Assembly (NCBI GenBank): GCA_902795345.1
Contig: CADBKO010000017.1
Span: 1 to 56,480, forward strand
Direction of reading: 5' to 3'
Origin: Oscillospiraceae bacterium
GTDB lineage: Bacteria; Bacillota; Clostridia; Oscillospirales; Oscillospiraceae
Length of the DNA stretch: 56,480 bases
The translations under genes and the position numbers were made by a program. Below are positions 26,735 through 34,122 of this stretch, in pieces. The stretch's first letter is position 1, and each line of letters opens with the position of its first letter. The notes under the pieces are model-generated. The model saw nothing but the letters and a program-made list of their open reading frames with translations, was not told the DNA's origin and made no database searches.

Positions 26735-27097
26735 ATGAGCTATAAAGTCACCAGGCGGAACGAAGCCTATCGCTACGAGGCCCCCGGCCATTACGACGTG
26801 CTGACCACCCGCCTTCATGATCCCGACGACGTGAACGAGGGCACCATCGTCAACGGTCTGAGCCACTTTCTCCCCGGCGGCGGCGCCCACGATGCCGTCA
26901 GCAAGTTCGAGATGATCTACTACATCGTCCACGGCGAAATGACCGTGACCATGTACGACGACAACGACAAGCCCACCGAGTATGTCCTCCATTCCGGCGA
27001 CAGCGTCCACTTCGGCAAGGGCACCAAGCGCGGCTGCAAGAACACCGGCGACACCACCGCCCAGATGCTGGTCATCATGATCAAGCCCCGCGCCTGA
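26735..27097 (+). CDS. Cupin-domain protein
   Basis: A 120-residue single-domain cupin. The beta-barrel pattern is visible as LPGGGAHDAVSKFEMIYYIVHGEM (cupin motif 1 region, split here into G-rich turn plus YYIVHGEM) and HSGDSVHFGKGTKRGCKNTG (motif 2). The usual HxH of motif 1 is reduced to a single His, so metal binding may be weak or use other residues. Small cupins of this sort occur as sugar or aromatic-acid sensors or isomerases; no function is assigned. AAGGAAG marks the start. Confidence 0.82.
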   Translation: MSYKVTRRNEAYRYEAPGHYDVLTTRLHDPDDVNEGTIVNGLSHFLPGGGAHDAVSKFEMIYYIVHGEMTVTMYDDNDKPTEYVLHSGDSVHFGKGTKRGCKNTGDTTAQMLVIMIKPRA

Positions 27098-27117
27098 GCT
27101 TCGCATTTGATTTGTTG

Positions 27118-27153
27118 AATATCCCCGCCTGCACGATCGCAGGCGGGGATATT
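27118..27153. terminator. Bidirectional terminator between cupin and FAH genes
   Basis: AATATCCCCGCCTGC (27118-27132), loop ACGATC, GCAGGCGGGGATATT (27139-27153), then GCTTTCTTT. A perfect 15-bp stem between convergent genes. Confidence 0.88.
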
Positions 27154-27160
27154 GCTTTCT

Positions 27161-27805
27161 TTATATCAGCTTGTTGCGCAGGGTGCCGATGCCGTCGATG
27201 GTGACGGCCACCTCGTCCCCGGGCTTCAGCCAGCTGCGCTGACCCTTGGGCTTGCCCAGGATGACCCCGGCGGGGGTGCCGGTGAAGATCAGGTCGCCAG
27301 GGGCCAGGGGTATGAATCTGGAGACATAGGATACGATCACCGGGCAGGAGAAGATCATATTGGTCACGTCGTCGTCCTGGACGGTGACGCCGTTTACCTC
27401 GCAGCGGATGCGGTGGGGCCGGGCGGGGTCGAACTCCGAAGCGGGGACGATGCGCGGCCCGACGGGGGCGAAGCCGGGGAAGGACTTGCCGATGAGCCAC
27501 TGATTGGAGCGGAACTGGCAGTCCCGGGCGCTCAGGTCGTTGCCGCAGGTATAGCCGCCGATGGCGTCCTTCGCCTCCTCTTCATCGCCGTTGTACAGGG
27601 CCTTGCCCATGACCACCACCAGCTCCGCCTCGTAGTCATAGCAGCGGTGCCAGGGCGGCAGGGCGATCTCCTGCCCGTCGTCCGCCAGGGCGTCGTTGAA
27701 CTTGGAGAAAATGACCGGCTCCTTGGGGGCTTCCCCGCCGGTCTCCTCCGCGTGGCTTTTGTAGTTCAGGCCCACGCAGAGGATTTTTTTGGATTCGATC
27801 AGCAT
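27161..27805 (-). CDS. Fumarylacetoacetate hydrolase family protein
   Basis: A 214-residue metal-dependent hydrolase or isomerase of the FAH/HpaG fold. Family landmarks are ILCVGLNYKSHAEE, the metal-ligand region YDYEAELVVVMGK, GNDLSARD, KSFPGFAPVGPRIV and DLIFTGTPAGV. Known members cleave or decarboxylate beta-diketo acids, for example acylpyruvase, oxaloacetate decarboxylase or homoprotocatechuate-pathway enzymes. The ATG at 27805 has AAAGGAG six bases upstream; two upstream in-frame starts do not. It lies just after a DUF1294 membrane protein, whose stop is inside its ribosome-site region. Confidence 0.9.
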   Translation of the reverse strand: MLIESKKILCVGLNYKSHAEETGGEAPKEPVIFSKFNDALADDGQEIALPPWHRCYDYEAELVVVMGKALYNGDEEEAKDAIGGYTCGNDLSARDCQFRSNQWLIGKSFPGFAPVGPRIVPASEFDPARPHRIRCEVNGVTVQDDDVTNMIFSCPVIVSYVSRFIPLAPGDLIFTGTPAGVILGKPKGQRSWLKPGDEVAVTIDGIGTLRNKLI

Positions 27806-27816
27806 ACTTGCTCCTT

Positions 27817-28107
27817 TCATCCGTTCCAGCTGAGGCCGAAATGCCGGGCCAGCCAGACCACAAGGGCAAGCTGGACCAGCAGGATCAGGGGCAGTCCCCA
27901 GCGGAAATACCAGTGCTTCGTCTTATGATGGAATACGTGCATCCCCAGGGTTGCCCCCAGGCCGCCCCCCAAGAGGGCAAAGAGGAAAAGGGTGGCCTCC
28001 GGCACCCGCCAGCGGCCCTTCCGGGCCCGGCTCTTGTCCGTCCCCATGGCGATGAAAGCCACCAGGCTCCAGAGGATAAGCCAGGCGCAGATCACTTTCA
28101 GCATCAT
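27817..28107 (-). CDS. DUF1294 small membrane protein
   Basis: A 96-residue membrane protein with three or four hydrophobic stretches. It matches DUF1294: MGTDKSRARKGRWRVPEATLF, then ALLGGGLGATLGMHVFHHKT, in which the DK, WRVPE and HHKT elements are conserved. The function of the family is unknown. The start uses ATGATG at 28107 with only a weak AAGAAAA ribosome site. It is divergent from a ModE-like regulator and precedes the FAH-family gene by 11 bp. Confidence 0.85.
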   Translation of the reverse strand: MMLKVICAWLILWSLVAFIAMGTDKSRARKGRWRVPEATLFLFALLGGGLGATLGMHVFHHKTKHWYFRWGLPLILLVQLALVVWLARHFGLSWNG

Positions 28108-28112
28108 TTTTC

Positions 28113-28141
28113 TTGTAAAACTCCGCAGGTTTTGATAAAAT
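28113..28141 (+). promoter_or_regulatory. Putative promoter of the ModE-like regulator
   Basis: TTGTAA (28113-28118), 17 nt, TAAAAT (28136-28141), about 40 bp upstream of the start, in the short divergent gap with DUF1294. Confidence 0.45.
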
Positions 28142-28183
28142 TATCTTATGTGAATGGAATGAATCGAAGGGAGAGCGAATGAG

Positions 28184-28531
28184 ATGGCAAAAGCGTCCGA
28201 ATCTCTGGAATGCATCGCCCGGCTGCGCATCCGCAACAAGGAAAGCGATACGAAAAGCGCCTTCGGCCCCGGCACTGCCCAGCTCCTGCAGGGCATCGTG
28301 GAGCTGGACTCCCTGAACCAGGCCGCCAAGCGCATGGGCATGGCTTACAGCAAGGCCTGGAAGAGCATCAAGGCCACGGAAGCCCATCTGGGCTTTGACC
28401 TGATCGAGCGTCACGCCCAGCACGGCAGCGTCCTCACCGAAAAGGGGGCCAGGTTCCTGGAATGCTTCCTTCGGGCCCAGGAGGCCGCCAACAAGGCCGC
28501 CGCCGAGGTTTTCCGGGAATGGGAAGGCTGA
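28184..28531 (+). CDS. ModE-like winged-helix regulator, DNA-binding domain only
   Basis: A 115-residue LysR-type winged helix of the ModE N-terminal class. The helix-turn-helix region is LDSLNQAAKRMGMAYSKAWKSIKATE, recognisable by the AAKxMGMSYxxAW pattern (given here in two overlapping parts), followed by LIERHAQHGSVLTEKGARFL. No C-terminal molybdate-binding (MOP) domain is present, so any sensing would need a partner. Many Clostridia carry such stand-alone domains near molybdenum genes; mobA is 1.5 kb away. The stop is 4 bp from that of the convergent U32 gene. Confidence 0.85.
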   Translation: MAKASESLECIARLRIRNKESDTKSAFGPGTAQLLQGIVELDSLNQAAKRMGMAYSKAWKSIKATEAHLGFDLIERHAQHGSVLTEKGARFLECFLRAQEAANKAAAEVFREWEG

Positions 28532-28535
28532 GGCG

Positions 28536-30542
28536 TTACAGCATGCTGCGGCAGTAGGGCCCCAGGGTCCGCCTGCACGAAAAAGGCTCCCTCGCCGCCA
28601 TGCGGGCCGCGACAGCCCGGCAGGTTTCGGCATCCTCCGTGGTGAAATAGGCCAGCTGGAAATCCAGGCCGCCCAGGTCCCGGTCACTGACATAAAGGGG
28701 CACCGGGTTCAGGAGGGAGGAAAACTGCTTTCCGTGGCAGAGGACGGTGAATTTCTCCCCCTGCCGGTCCGTGAGCTGCCGCCTGCCGTCACAGCCAAGG
28801 CAGCCCTTCTTCCCCTGCATGGGGCAGCAGCGGTAGAGCATCAGGGGCAGGTGCCCATAGGCCACGATGCCCCGGGGGATGCCGTCCCCCAGCTTATCCA
28901 CCCCCGCCAGGCGTATCTCCGGGGAGAGCAGGGTTTCCCCGACCCCCAGGGCCGCCCATTCCTTCAGGGCGCGGCTGTTGAGGATATTCAGATCGAAGCC
29001 GCCGGAGACCCGGAAGCCCAGCTCCCGAGCCAGGCGCACCGTGCCGGGGTTCCCGGCGCAGAGGGTCCCCAGTCCCCGCTCACGAAGCGTCCGGAGCTTC
29101 TCTTTGAGCGCTTCTTCCCCGCCGGGGAAAAGCAGCCGGGGCAGCTCCCCGATGAGCTTGTGCCCATAGGCTTCCGCCCATTCCCCGTCCAGCTCCTCCA
29201 CGGGGAGATAGAGGGCCTCCGCTTCCGGGAGGTCGAAAAACTGTTCCTTCGTTTCAAAACGCAGCCGCAGCTTCGGCTGCGCTTTTTTTCTGTCCGGCAC
29301 TGGGGGCAGGAACTCCCCTTTCACCGGCCAGGGCTCCGTCTGCTCCCGCGCTTCCAGCAGCTTCTCCAGAGCTTCCCGCCGCAGGGGGTTCAGCTTCGCC
29401 GTCCAGCCGGGCTCGGCGTCCAGGCGCAGCTCCCGCAGGAGGAAGGGGGTGCCCCCGGTGCGTCCCAGCTGGCCGCGCAGGTCCGGCTCCCGGCTGTGCA
29501 CCGGCTCCGGCTCCGGACCGCCGACCGTCACCTGCCGGCTCCCGTCAGAGACGCGCAGCTCCACGTTCTCGCCGGGCTTCAGCTTCAGATCCATGTCCAC
29601 CTCTACGCGGCTCATTTCCCGGCGGTAGAGGCCGCTGAGCCGCCCCAGCACGGCGGCGGAATCCGCCTTGTCCTCCTCTGTGCGCCGCCCGAACATGCTC
29701 AGATCCCGCTTCCCCCGAAGGTAGCCGTCGGTGAAACCGCTGCGGGAAAAGACCTTCTCCAGGTCCGTCAGGTCGGGTTCCTCCCCCGCCAGGGACTTCC
29801 GGCAGGCGTCCACTGCCGCGGCCACGTATTCCGGCCTGCGGAGCCGCCCCTCGATCTTCAGGGAGGTGACGCCCGCTTCCGCCAGCTCCCGGCAATAGGG
29901 GATCAGGCAGGCGTCCTTCAGAGAGAGGGCATAGCTCCGCTCCCCGGCCCGGAAATCCAGGCGGCAGGGCTGGGCGCAAAGGCCCCTGTTGCCGCTGCGC
30001 TCCCCCAGAAAGGCGGAGAGGAGACACTGCCCGGAAACGCCCATGCACAGGGCCCCATGGACGAAACATTCCAGCTCGATGTCCGCTTTTTCCCGGATCT
30101 TCCGTATCTCAGACAGGCTCAGCTCCCGGGCCAGGATCACCCGGCTGAAGCCCAGCTCCTTGGCCAACAGGGCCCCTTCGGCGTTATGGATGCTCATTTG
30201 GGTGGAGGCATGGCGCGGCAGCTCCGGCACATGCTCCCGGAATAGGGCGGCGGCGGCCAGGTCCTGGAGGATCACCGCGTCCGCGCCGGACCCGGCCACC
30301 TCCCGTACCGTTTCATAGAGGGCGGGCAGCTCCCCGTCCGTCACCAGGGTATTTACCGTCACATGGACGCGCACGCCCCGGCCATGGCACCAGGCCACCG
30401 CCTTTTTCAGCTCGTCCTCTCCGAAGTTATCCGCCTTCCGCCGGGCGTTGAAGCTCTTAGTGCCCAGGTACACTGCGTCCGCGCCGCTGTAAACGGCGGC
30501 GATCAGCTGTTCCTTACCACCGGCAGGGGCCAGGATCTCCAT
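28536..30542 (-). CDS. U32 family peptidase-like protein (RlhA/TrhP group)
   Basis: A 668-residue protein of the U32 family, which includes RlhA (23S rRNA C2501 hydroxylation) and TrhP (tRNA hydroxylation) rather than classic proteases. The N-terminal TIM barrel begins MEILAPAGGKEQLIAAVYSG and contains the U32 signature ELECFVHGALCMGVSGQC followed by LCAQPCR, whose cysteines are likely Fe-S ligands. A DUF3656-type middle domain and a second barrel (GHLPLMLYRCCPMQGKKGC) complete the long form. Its ATG overlaps the cyclophilin stop by one base (TGATG), so translation is coupled. Substrate RNA is not deducible. Confidence 0.9.
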   Translation of the reverse strand: MEILAPAGGKEQLIAAVYSGADAVYLGTKSFNARRKADNFGEDELKKAVAWCHGRGVRVHVTVNTLVTDGELPALYETVREVAGSGADAVILQDLAAAALFREHVPELPRHASTQMSIHNAEGALLAKELGFSRVILARELSLSEIRKIREKADIELECFVHGALCMGVSGQCLLSAFLGERSGNRGLCAQPCRLDFRAGERSYALSLKDACLIPYCRELAEAGVTSLKIEGRLRRPEYVAAAVDACRKSLAGEEPDLTDLEKVFSRSGFTDGYLRGKRDLSMFGRRTEEDKADSAAVLGRLSGLYRREMSRVEVDMDLKLKPGENVELRVSDGSRQVTVGGPEPEPVHSREPDLRGQLGRTGGTPFLLRELRLDAEPGWTAKLNPLRREALEKLLEAREQTEPWPVKGEFLPPVPDRKKAQPKLRLRFETKEQFFDLPEAEALYLPVEELDGEWAEAYGHKLIGELPRLLFPGGEEALKEKLRTLRERGLGTLCAGNPGTVRLARELGFRVSGGFDLNILNSRALKEWAALGVGETLLSPEIRLAGVDKLGDGIPRGIVAYGHLPLMLYRCCPMQGKKGCLGCDGRRQLTDRQGEKFTVLCHGKQFSSLLNPVPLYVSDRDLGGLDFQLAYFTTEDAETCRAVAARMAAREPFSCRRTLGPYCRSML

Positions 30543-31132
30543 CAGTCGATCACCCGAACGGCGGTGATGACCGGCTGGTCCTTGGCGGCGACGGTGCCGT
30601 TACCGTCCAGCACCGGGGTATTCTCCGCAATGGCGTCCACCACTTCGATGCCGGAAGTGACGTGGCCGAAGGCGGCGTAGCTCCCGTCCAGGCTGTCGTT
30701 GTCCTTGTGCATGATGAAGAACTGGCTGCTGGCGGAGTTATAGTTTCCGGACTGTCGGGCCATGGAAATGACGCCCCGCTTGTGGGAGATCTTGTTCTTC
30801 ACGCCGTTGGCCTCAAATTCCCCCTTGATGGGGTTCTCGGAGCCGCCGGTGCCGTTGCCCCTGGGGTCGCCGCCCTGGATCATGAAGCCCTCGATGATCC
30901 GGTGGAAGGTCAGCCCGTCATAGAAGCCGCTCTTGGCCAGCTCGATGAAGTTGGTGACGGAGATAGGCGCGACGTCCGCGTCCAGCTCCAGGGCGATGGT
31001 CCCGTAGTCCTGCACCTCGATCTCCACGTGATGCTTCCCCTTGAGATAAGGAGAGGGTTCTTCCTTCTTGCAGCCGCTGAGCAGGGCCAGCAGGCAGACG
31101 ACAGCCGTCACAACGGCGATGATCCTTTTCAT
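30542..31132 (-). CDS. Cyclophilin-type peptidyl-prolyl isomerase lipoprotein
   Basis: A 196-residue exported foldase. Residues 1-21 are a lipoprotein signal with lipobox LLSGC. The cyclophilin domain shows NFIELAKSGFYDGLTFHRII, the catalytic Arg in FHRII, FMIQGGDPRGNGTGG, FEANGVKNKISHKRG and SSQFFIMHKD. It probably assists folding outside the membrane. CAGGAGG lies eight bases before the ATG. The U32 gene follows with a one-base overlap, an odd functional pairing that likely reflects transcription economy only. Confidence 0.93.
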   Translation of the reverse strand: MKRIIAVVTAVVCLLALLSGCKKEEPSPYLKGKHHVEIEVQDYGTIALELDADVAPISVTNFIELAKSGFYDGLTFHRIIEGFMIQGGDPRGNGTGGSENPIKGEFEANGVKNKISHKRGVISMARQSGNYNSASSQFFIMHKDNDSLDGSYAAFGHVTSGIEVVDAIAENTPVLDGNGTVAAKDQPVITAVRVID

Positions 31133-31268
31133 GATTCGACCTCCTGTGTTTCGATAGCTCTGTCAGTTTAGCACATGCGTTTTTCCTTTACCAGAGGTTT
31201 TTCGGAAAGAGGCCGCAGCTGATTCGGAAAAAGCGCACAGAAATTCTCAGGATTTGTCGATTTATGAC

Positions 31269-31297
31269 TTGCGCCGCAGGATTGGTTTTGATATGAT
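31269..31297 (+). promoter_or_regulatory. Putative promoter of the SGNH hydrolase operon
   Basis: TTGCGC (31269-31274), 17 nt, TATGAT (31292-31297). Initiation near 31304 would leave almost no leader for an ATG at 31309, which supports a later start codon for the gene. Confidence 0.55.
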
Positions 31298-31356
31298 TAC
31301 TTAGTTAGATGATAAGGGCCGTTTTTCGGCCTTGGAAAGCAGGTAGGGCTTTGTCG

Positions 31357-32415
31357 GTGTCCAGCCATGAGAAACAAGTGAAAAAACGTTCCGGGCGCTG
31401 GCTGCCCACGGTCTGCATGCTGCTGGTGCTCTGCGCGGTGCTGGTCCTGTGGGTCAGCTTCGGGCGGGACAGCGCGGAGGCGGCGGACCCCTCCCCCAGC
31501 GCCGGGCTGCCGGTGACGCTGCGGGCCGCCGACGCCATGCTCCCCGCTCACGCGGCTGCGGAGGATGCGCCGGAAGCTACGCCGGAACCCACCCCTGCGC
31601 CGACGCCGACGCCGAAGTCCCTCCCCACCCCGCCGGGGGACGGCGTTTATGCCGCCTCCGCCCGTCCGGACGGGAACGCCGTGACGCCCAAGGAGGATCT
31701 TTGCTATTGGGGCATGGAGCTGCTGGACGCCGGGGCCCAGGCCCATCGCTGCCGCTTCAAATCCGGCAGCGGCGAACTGCTTCTTGGCTATGACTACGGC
31801 ACGCCGGTTCCCGAGAGCGAAGCGGTGGGACCGGAGTGGTTCTCCGACGCCGTATTCATCGGCAATTCCCTGGCCCAGGGCTTCATGCTCTACGGCGGCC
31901 TGAAAACGGCGGATATGTTCGCCGTGCAGTCCATCAGCGTGGCCAACATCGGCACGGACCACGTCATCAACGTGGGCGGCGGCAACTATCTCACCATCCT
32001 GGACGCCATGGCCCGAAAGAGCTATCGCAAGGTCTTCGTCATGCTGGGCATCAACGAGCTGAGCTGGGCCAGCAAGGAGACCTTTTACAGCAAGTATTCC
32101 GACCTGATCGACAAGATCCGGGAGCTGGAGCCGGAGGCGGAGCTCTACCTCCAGTCCATGACCCCGGTAACGGCCCGTCAGTCCGACAACAGCACCACCT
32201 TCACCAACCCCCGCATCCTGGAATACAATGCGGTGATCCGTCAGCTGGCGGAGGATAAGGAAGCCCATTACCTCTATGTGTTCGACGCCTTCGCGGACGA
32301 AGACGGCTGTCTGCCCGCCGGTTCCAGCGACGACGGCATCCACCCCTACCCCAAGTATTACCCCCAGTGGCTGACCTATCTGGAGGCCCATACCGTCACG
32401 GAGGTCAAACGATGA
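31357..32415 (+). CDS. Membrane-anchored SGNH/GDSL hydrolase
   Basis: About 352 residues. A basic N-terminus (SHEKQVKKRSGR) is followed by one membrane helix, then a Pro/Thr/Ala-rich linker (TPEPTPAPTPTPKS), so the enzyme is tethered outside the cell. The hydrolase blocks are FIGNSLAQGFMLYGG (nucleophile Ser), NIGTDHVINVGGG, MLGINELSW (block III Asn) and DDGIHPYPKYY (catalytic Asp-His). It may deacylate a wall polymer or glycan. Start is uncertain: GTG 31357 has AGGG at good spacing; TTG 31351 and ATG 31309 are in frame but less likely. The next gene overlaps by 4 nt. Confidence 0.85.
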   Translation: MSSHEKQVKKRSGRWLPTVCMLLVLCAVLVLWVSFGRDSAEAADPSPSAGLPVTLRAADAMLPAHAAAEDAPEATPEPTPAPTPTPKSLPTPPGDGVYAASARPDGNAVTPKEDLCYWGMELLDAGAQAHRCRFKSGSGELLLGYDYGTPVPESEAVGPEWFSDAVFIGNSLAQGFMLYGGLKTADMFAVQSISVANIGTDHVINVGGGNYLTILDAMARKSYRKVFVMLGINELSWASKETFYSKYSDLIDKIRELEPEAELYLQSMTPVTARQSDNSTTFTNPRILEYNAVIRQLAEDKEAHYLYVFDAFADEDGCLPAGSSDDGIHPYPKYYPQWLTYLEAHTVTEVKR

Positions 32416-32879
32416 AAAAGCTGCTCCCCTTCCTGCTGGCGCTCTGCTGCCTCATGTTCTGCGCCTGCGCCTCCAAGCCCAAGGAAAAAGCGCCCATCCC
32501 GGAGGCCAAGACGCTGGTCTCCGAACTGCTGGCCTCCGGCGCTTTCAGCGAAGACCTGGCCGTGGCGGAAGACGATGTGGGCCGCTTCCTCTATGCTCTG
32601 GAAGCTCTGAACGCCCCCGGCCTGTGCTTCTGCTTCTCCTCCGGCGCCGTTGCCGAGGAGATCGCCGTCCTGCCCTGCGCAGACGAGGCGAATGCCCAGA
32701 CTGCCTATTCGGAATGTGGGAACCGGCTGCAAAACCTGATCAAGCTCTACACGGAGTATAAGCCCGAGGAGATTCCCAAGCTGGACAAGGCCATGATCCT
32801 GCAGCGGGGCAACACCGTCGTTCTCTGCGTCGCCGCCGACGCGGAGAAGGCCAAGGCGGTGCTGGACAAGTATTTCTGA
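32412..32879 (+). CDS. DUF4358 lipoprotein
   Basis: A 155-residue lipoprotein: signal MKKLLPFLLALCCLMFCAC with a Cys at the end of the hydrophobic run, then a DUF4358-type domain with LVSELLASGAFSEDL, EEIAVLPCADEANA and MILQRGNTVVLCVAAD. The family is common in Clostridia, often next to SGNH or wall acyltransferase (MBOAT) genes; its role is unknown. The ATG overlaps the SGNH stop (ATGA) and its own stop overlaps the RluA start (TGATG), so the three genes are tightly coupled. Confidence 0.87.
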   Translation: MKKLLPFLLALCCLMFCACASKPKEKAPIPEAKTLVSELLASGAFSEDLAVAEDDVGRFLYALEALNAPGLCFCFSSGAVAEEIAVLPCADEANAQTAYSECGNRLQNLIKLYTEYKPEEIPKLDKAMILQRGNTVVLCVAADAEKAKAVLDKYF

Positions 32880-33766
32880 TGATCCTTCACTATACCGTCC
32901 CGGCTGCGGAAGATGGCCGGACCCTGAAAAGCGTTCTTCGTGATTCCCTGCGGCTCTCGGCTGCCCAACTCCGGCGGCTGAAGGCCGCAGATGCTTTATC
33001 CGTCAACGGAGTGCCCTGCTACGCGGACCACCGGCTCCGGGAGGGGGACAGGCTGGCCCTGCCCATGACGGAGCCTGAGCCCGCCTTTTCGCCGGAGGAG
33101 GGGCCTCTGACGGTGCTTTATGAGGATAAACACCTGCTGGCGGTGGACAAGCCCCGGGGGATCATCCTCCACCCCACCCACAGCCGCTTCACCGGCACCC
33201 TGGCCAACCTGGCCTGGGGGCATATCCGTGCTGCCGGGGGCGACGGCTGCCACGCCGTCAACCGCCTGGACCGGGACACTGGGGGCGTGGTCCTTTTTGC
33301 CAAGAACGCCTGGGCCTGCAGCCGCATGTCCGGCGCCGTGGAGGACAAGCGCTATCTGGCTGCGGTCTGCGGCGTCCCCGACGCGGCGGCGGGCAGCATC
33401 GACTTCCCCATCCGCCGCATTTCTGAGGAGGACATGAAGCGCATCTGCGCCCCTGACGGGCAGAGCGCCCGGACTGCGTGGACCCTGCTGCGCACACGGG
33501 AGGGGGTCAGTCTTTTGGAGCTGCGGCTTTTCACCGGGCGCACCCACCAGATCCGGGTGCACTGCGCCGCCATGGGCTGGCCTCTTGTGGGGGACCGGCT
33601 TTATGGCACTCCCGCTTCCCTGGCCCGCTCGGAAGCGCTGGGAGAGACTATGCAGGCCCTCTGGTGCACCCGCCTGCGCTTCCGTCACCCCTTGGACAAC
33701 AGGCCCATCACCGTCTCCTCCCGGCCGTCTGCGGAAATTTTGTCTTTCTTCGATTTTTCCGCTTGA
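32879..33766 (+). CDS. RluA-family pseudouridine synthase
   Basis: A 295-residue RNA-modifying enzyme. An S4-like RNA-binding N-terminus (residues 12-65, including LRRLKAADALSVNG) precedes the catalytic domain. The catalytic aspartate is Asp131 in HAVNRLDRDTGGVVLFAK, and LFTGRTHQIRVHCAAMGWPL is the second signature. It isomerises uridine in rRNA or tRNA; RluA, RluC and RluD-type specificities cannot be separated by eye. It starts in the TGATG overlap with the DUF4358 gene. Confidence 0.93.
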   Translation: MILHYTVPAAEDGRTLKSVLRDSLRLSAAQLRRLKAADALSVNGVPCYADHRLREGDRLALPMTEPEPAFSPEEGPLTVLYEDKHLLAVDKPRGIILHPTHSRFTGTLANLAWGHIRAAGGDGCHAVNRLDRDTGGVVLFAKNAWACSRMSGAVEDKRYLAAVCGVPDAAAGSIDFPIRRISEEDMKRICAPDGQSARTAWTLLRTREGVSLLELRLFTGRTHQIRVHCAAMGWPLVGDRLYGTPASLARSEALGETMQALWCTRLRFRHPLDNRPITVSSRPSAEILSFFDFSA

Positions 33767-33791
33767 CAAATCGGAGCGCAGGTGTTATCTT
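33763..33791 (+). promoter_or_regulatory. Promoter of the tRNA-Asp/tRNA-Thr pair
   Basis: Perfect TTGACA (33763-33768), 17 nt, TATCTT (33786-33791), with the first tRNA base 14 nt further on. The -35 box overlaps the stop of the RluA gene. Confidence 0.78.
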
Positions 33792-33804
33792 AATTAAGCG
33801 TCTT

Positions 33805-33882
33805 GGCCCGGTAGTTCAGTCGGTTTAGAACGCCAGCCTGTCACGCTGGAGGTCGACGGTTCGAGCCCGTTCCGGGTCGCCA
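33805..33882 (+). tRNA. tRNA-Asp (anticodon GTC)
   Basis: Acceptor GGCCCGG with CCGGGTC, D-arm GTTC/GAAC, anticodon stem CCAGC/GCTGG around CTGTCAC (anticodon GTC), T-loop TTCGAGC, discriminator G and encoded CCA. 78 nt. Confidence 0.96.
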
Positions 33883-33884
33883 AC

Positions 33885-33960
<76 letters not shown>

Positions 33961-33961
33961 T

Positions 33962-33997
33962 AAAAGTCCGGTTTTCAAACGAAAACCGGACTTTTTG
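33962..33997 (+). terminator. Terminator of the tRNA pair
   Basis: AAAAGTCCGGTTTTC (33962-33976), loop AAAC, GAAAACCGGACTTTT (33981-33995) with a T-run. A perfect 15-bp stem. Confidence 0.9.
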
Positions 33998-34035
33998 CAA
34001 CATTTTCTCCGATTTTCTCTATGATTGGACATCCG

Positions 34036-34057
34036 CCTCTAACAAACCTCTAACAAA
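34036..34057. repeat. Tandem 11-bp direct repeat near the integrase 3' end
   Basis: CCTCTAACAAA occurs twice head to tail (34036-34046 and 34047-34057), 66 bp past the integrase stop and between it and the tRNA terminator. Paired short direct repeats in this position are typical arm-type binding sites for tyrosine integrases, so this likely belongs to the attachment region. Confidence 0.5.
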
Positions 34058-34122
34058 AAACATGGGATTTGTTGTGAAAAGCGGTGATTTCCTGCGTTCT
34101 GTTGGGAATATGATTCGATTTA

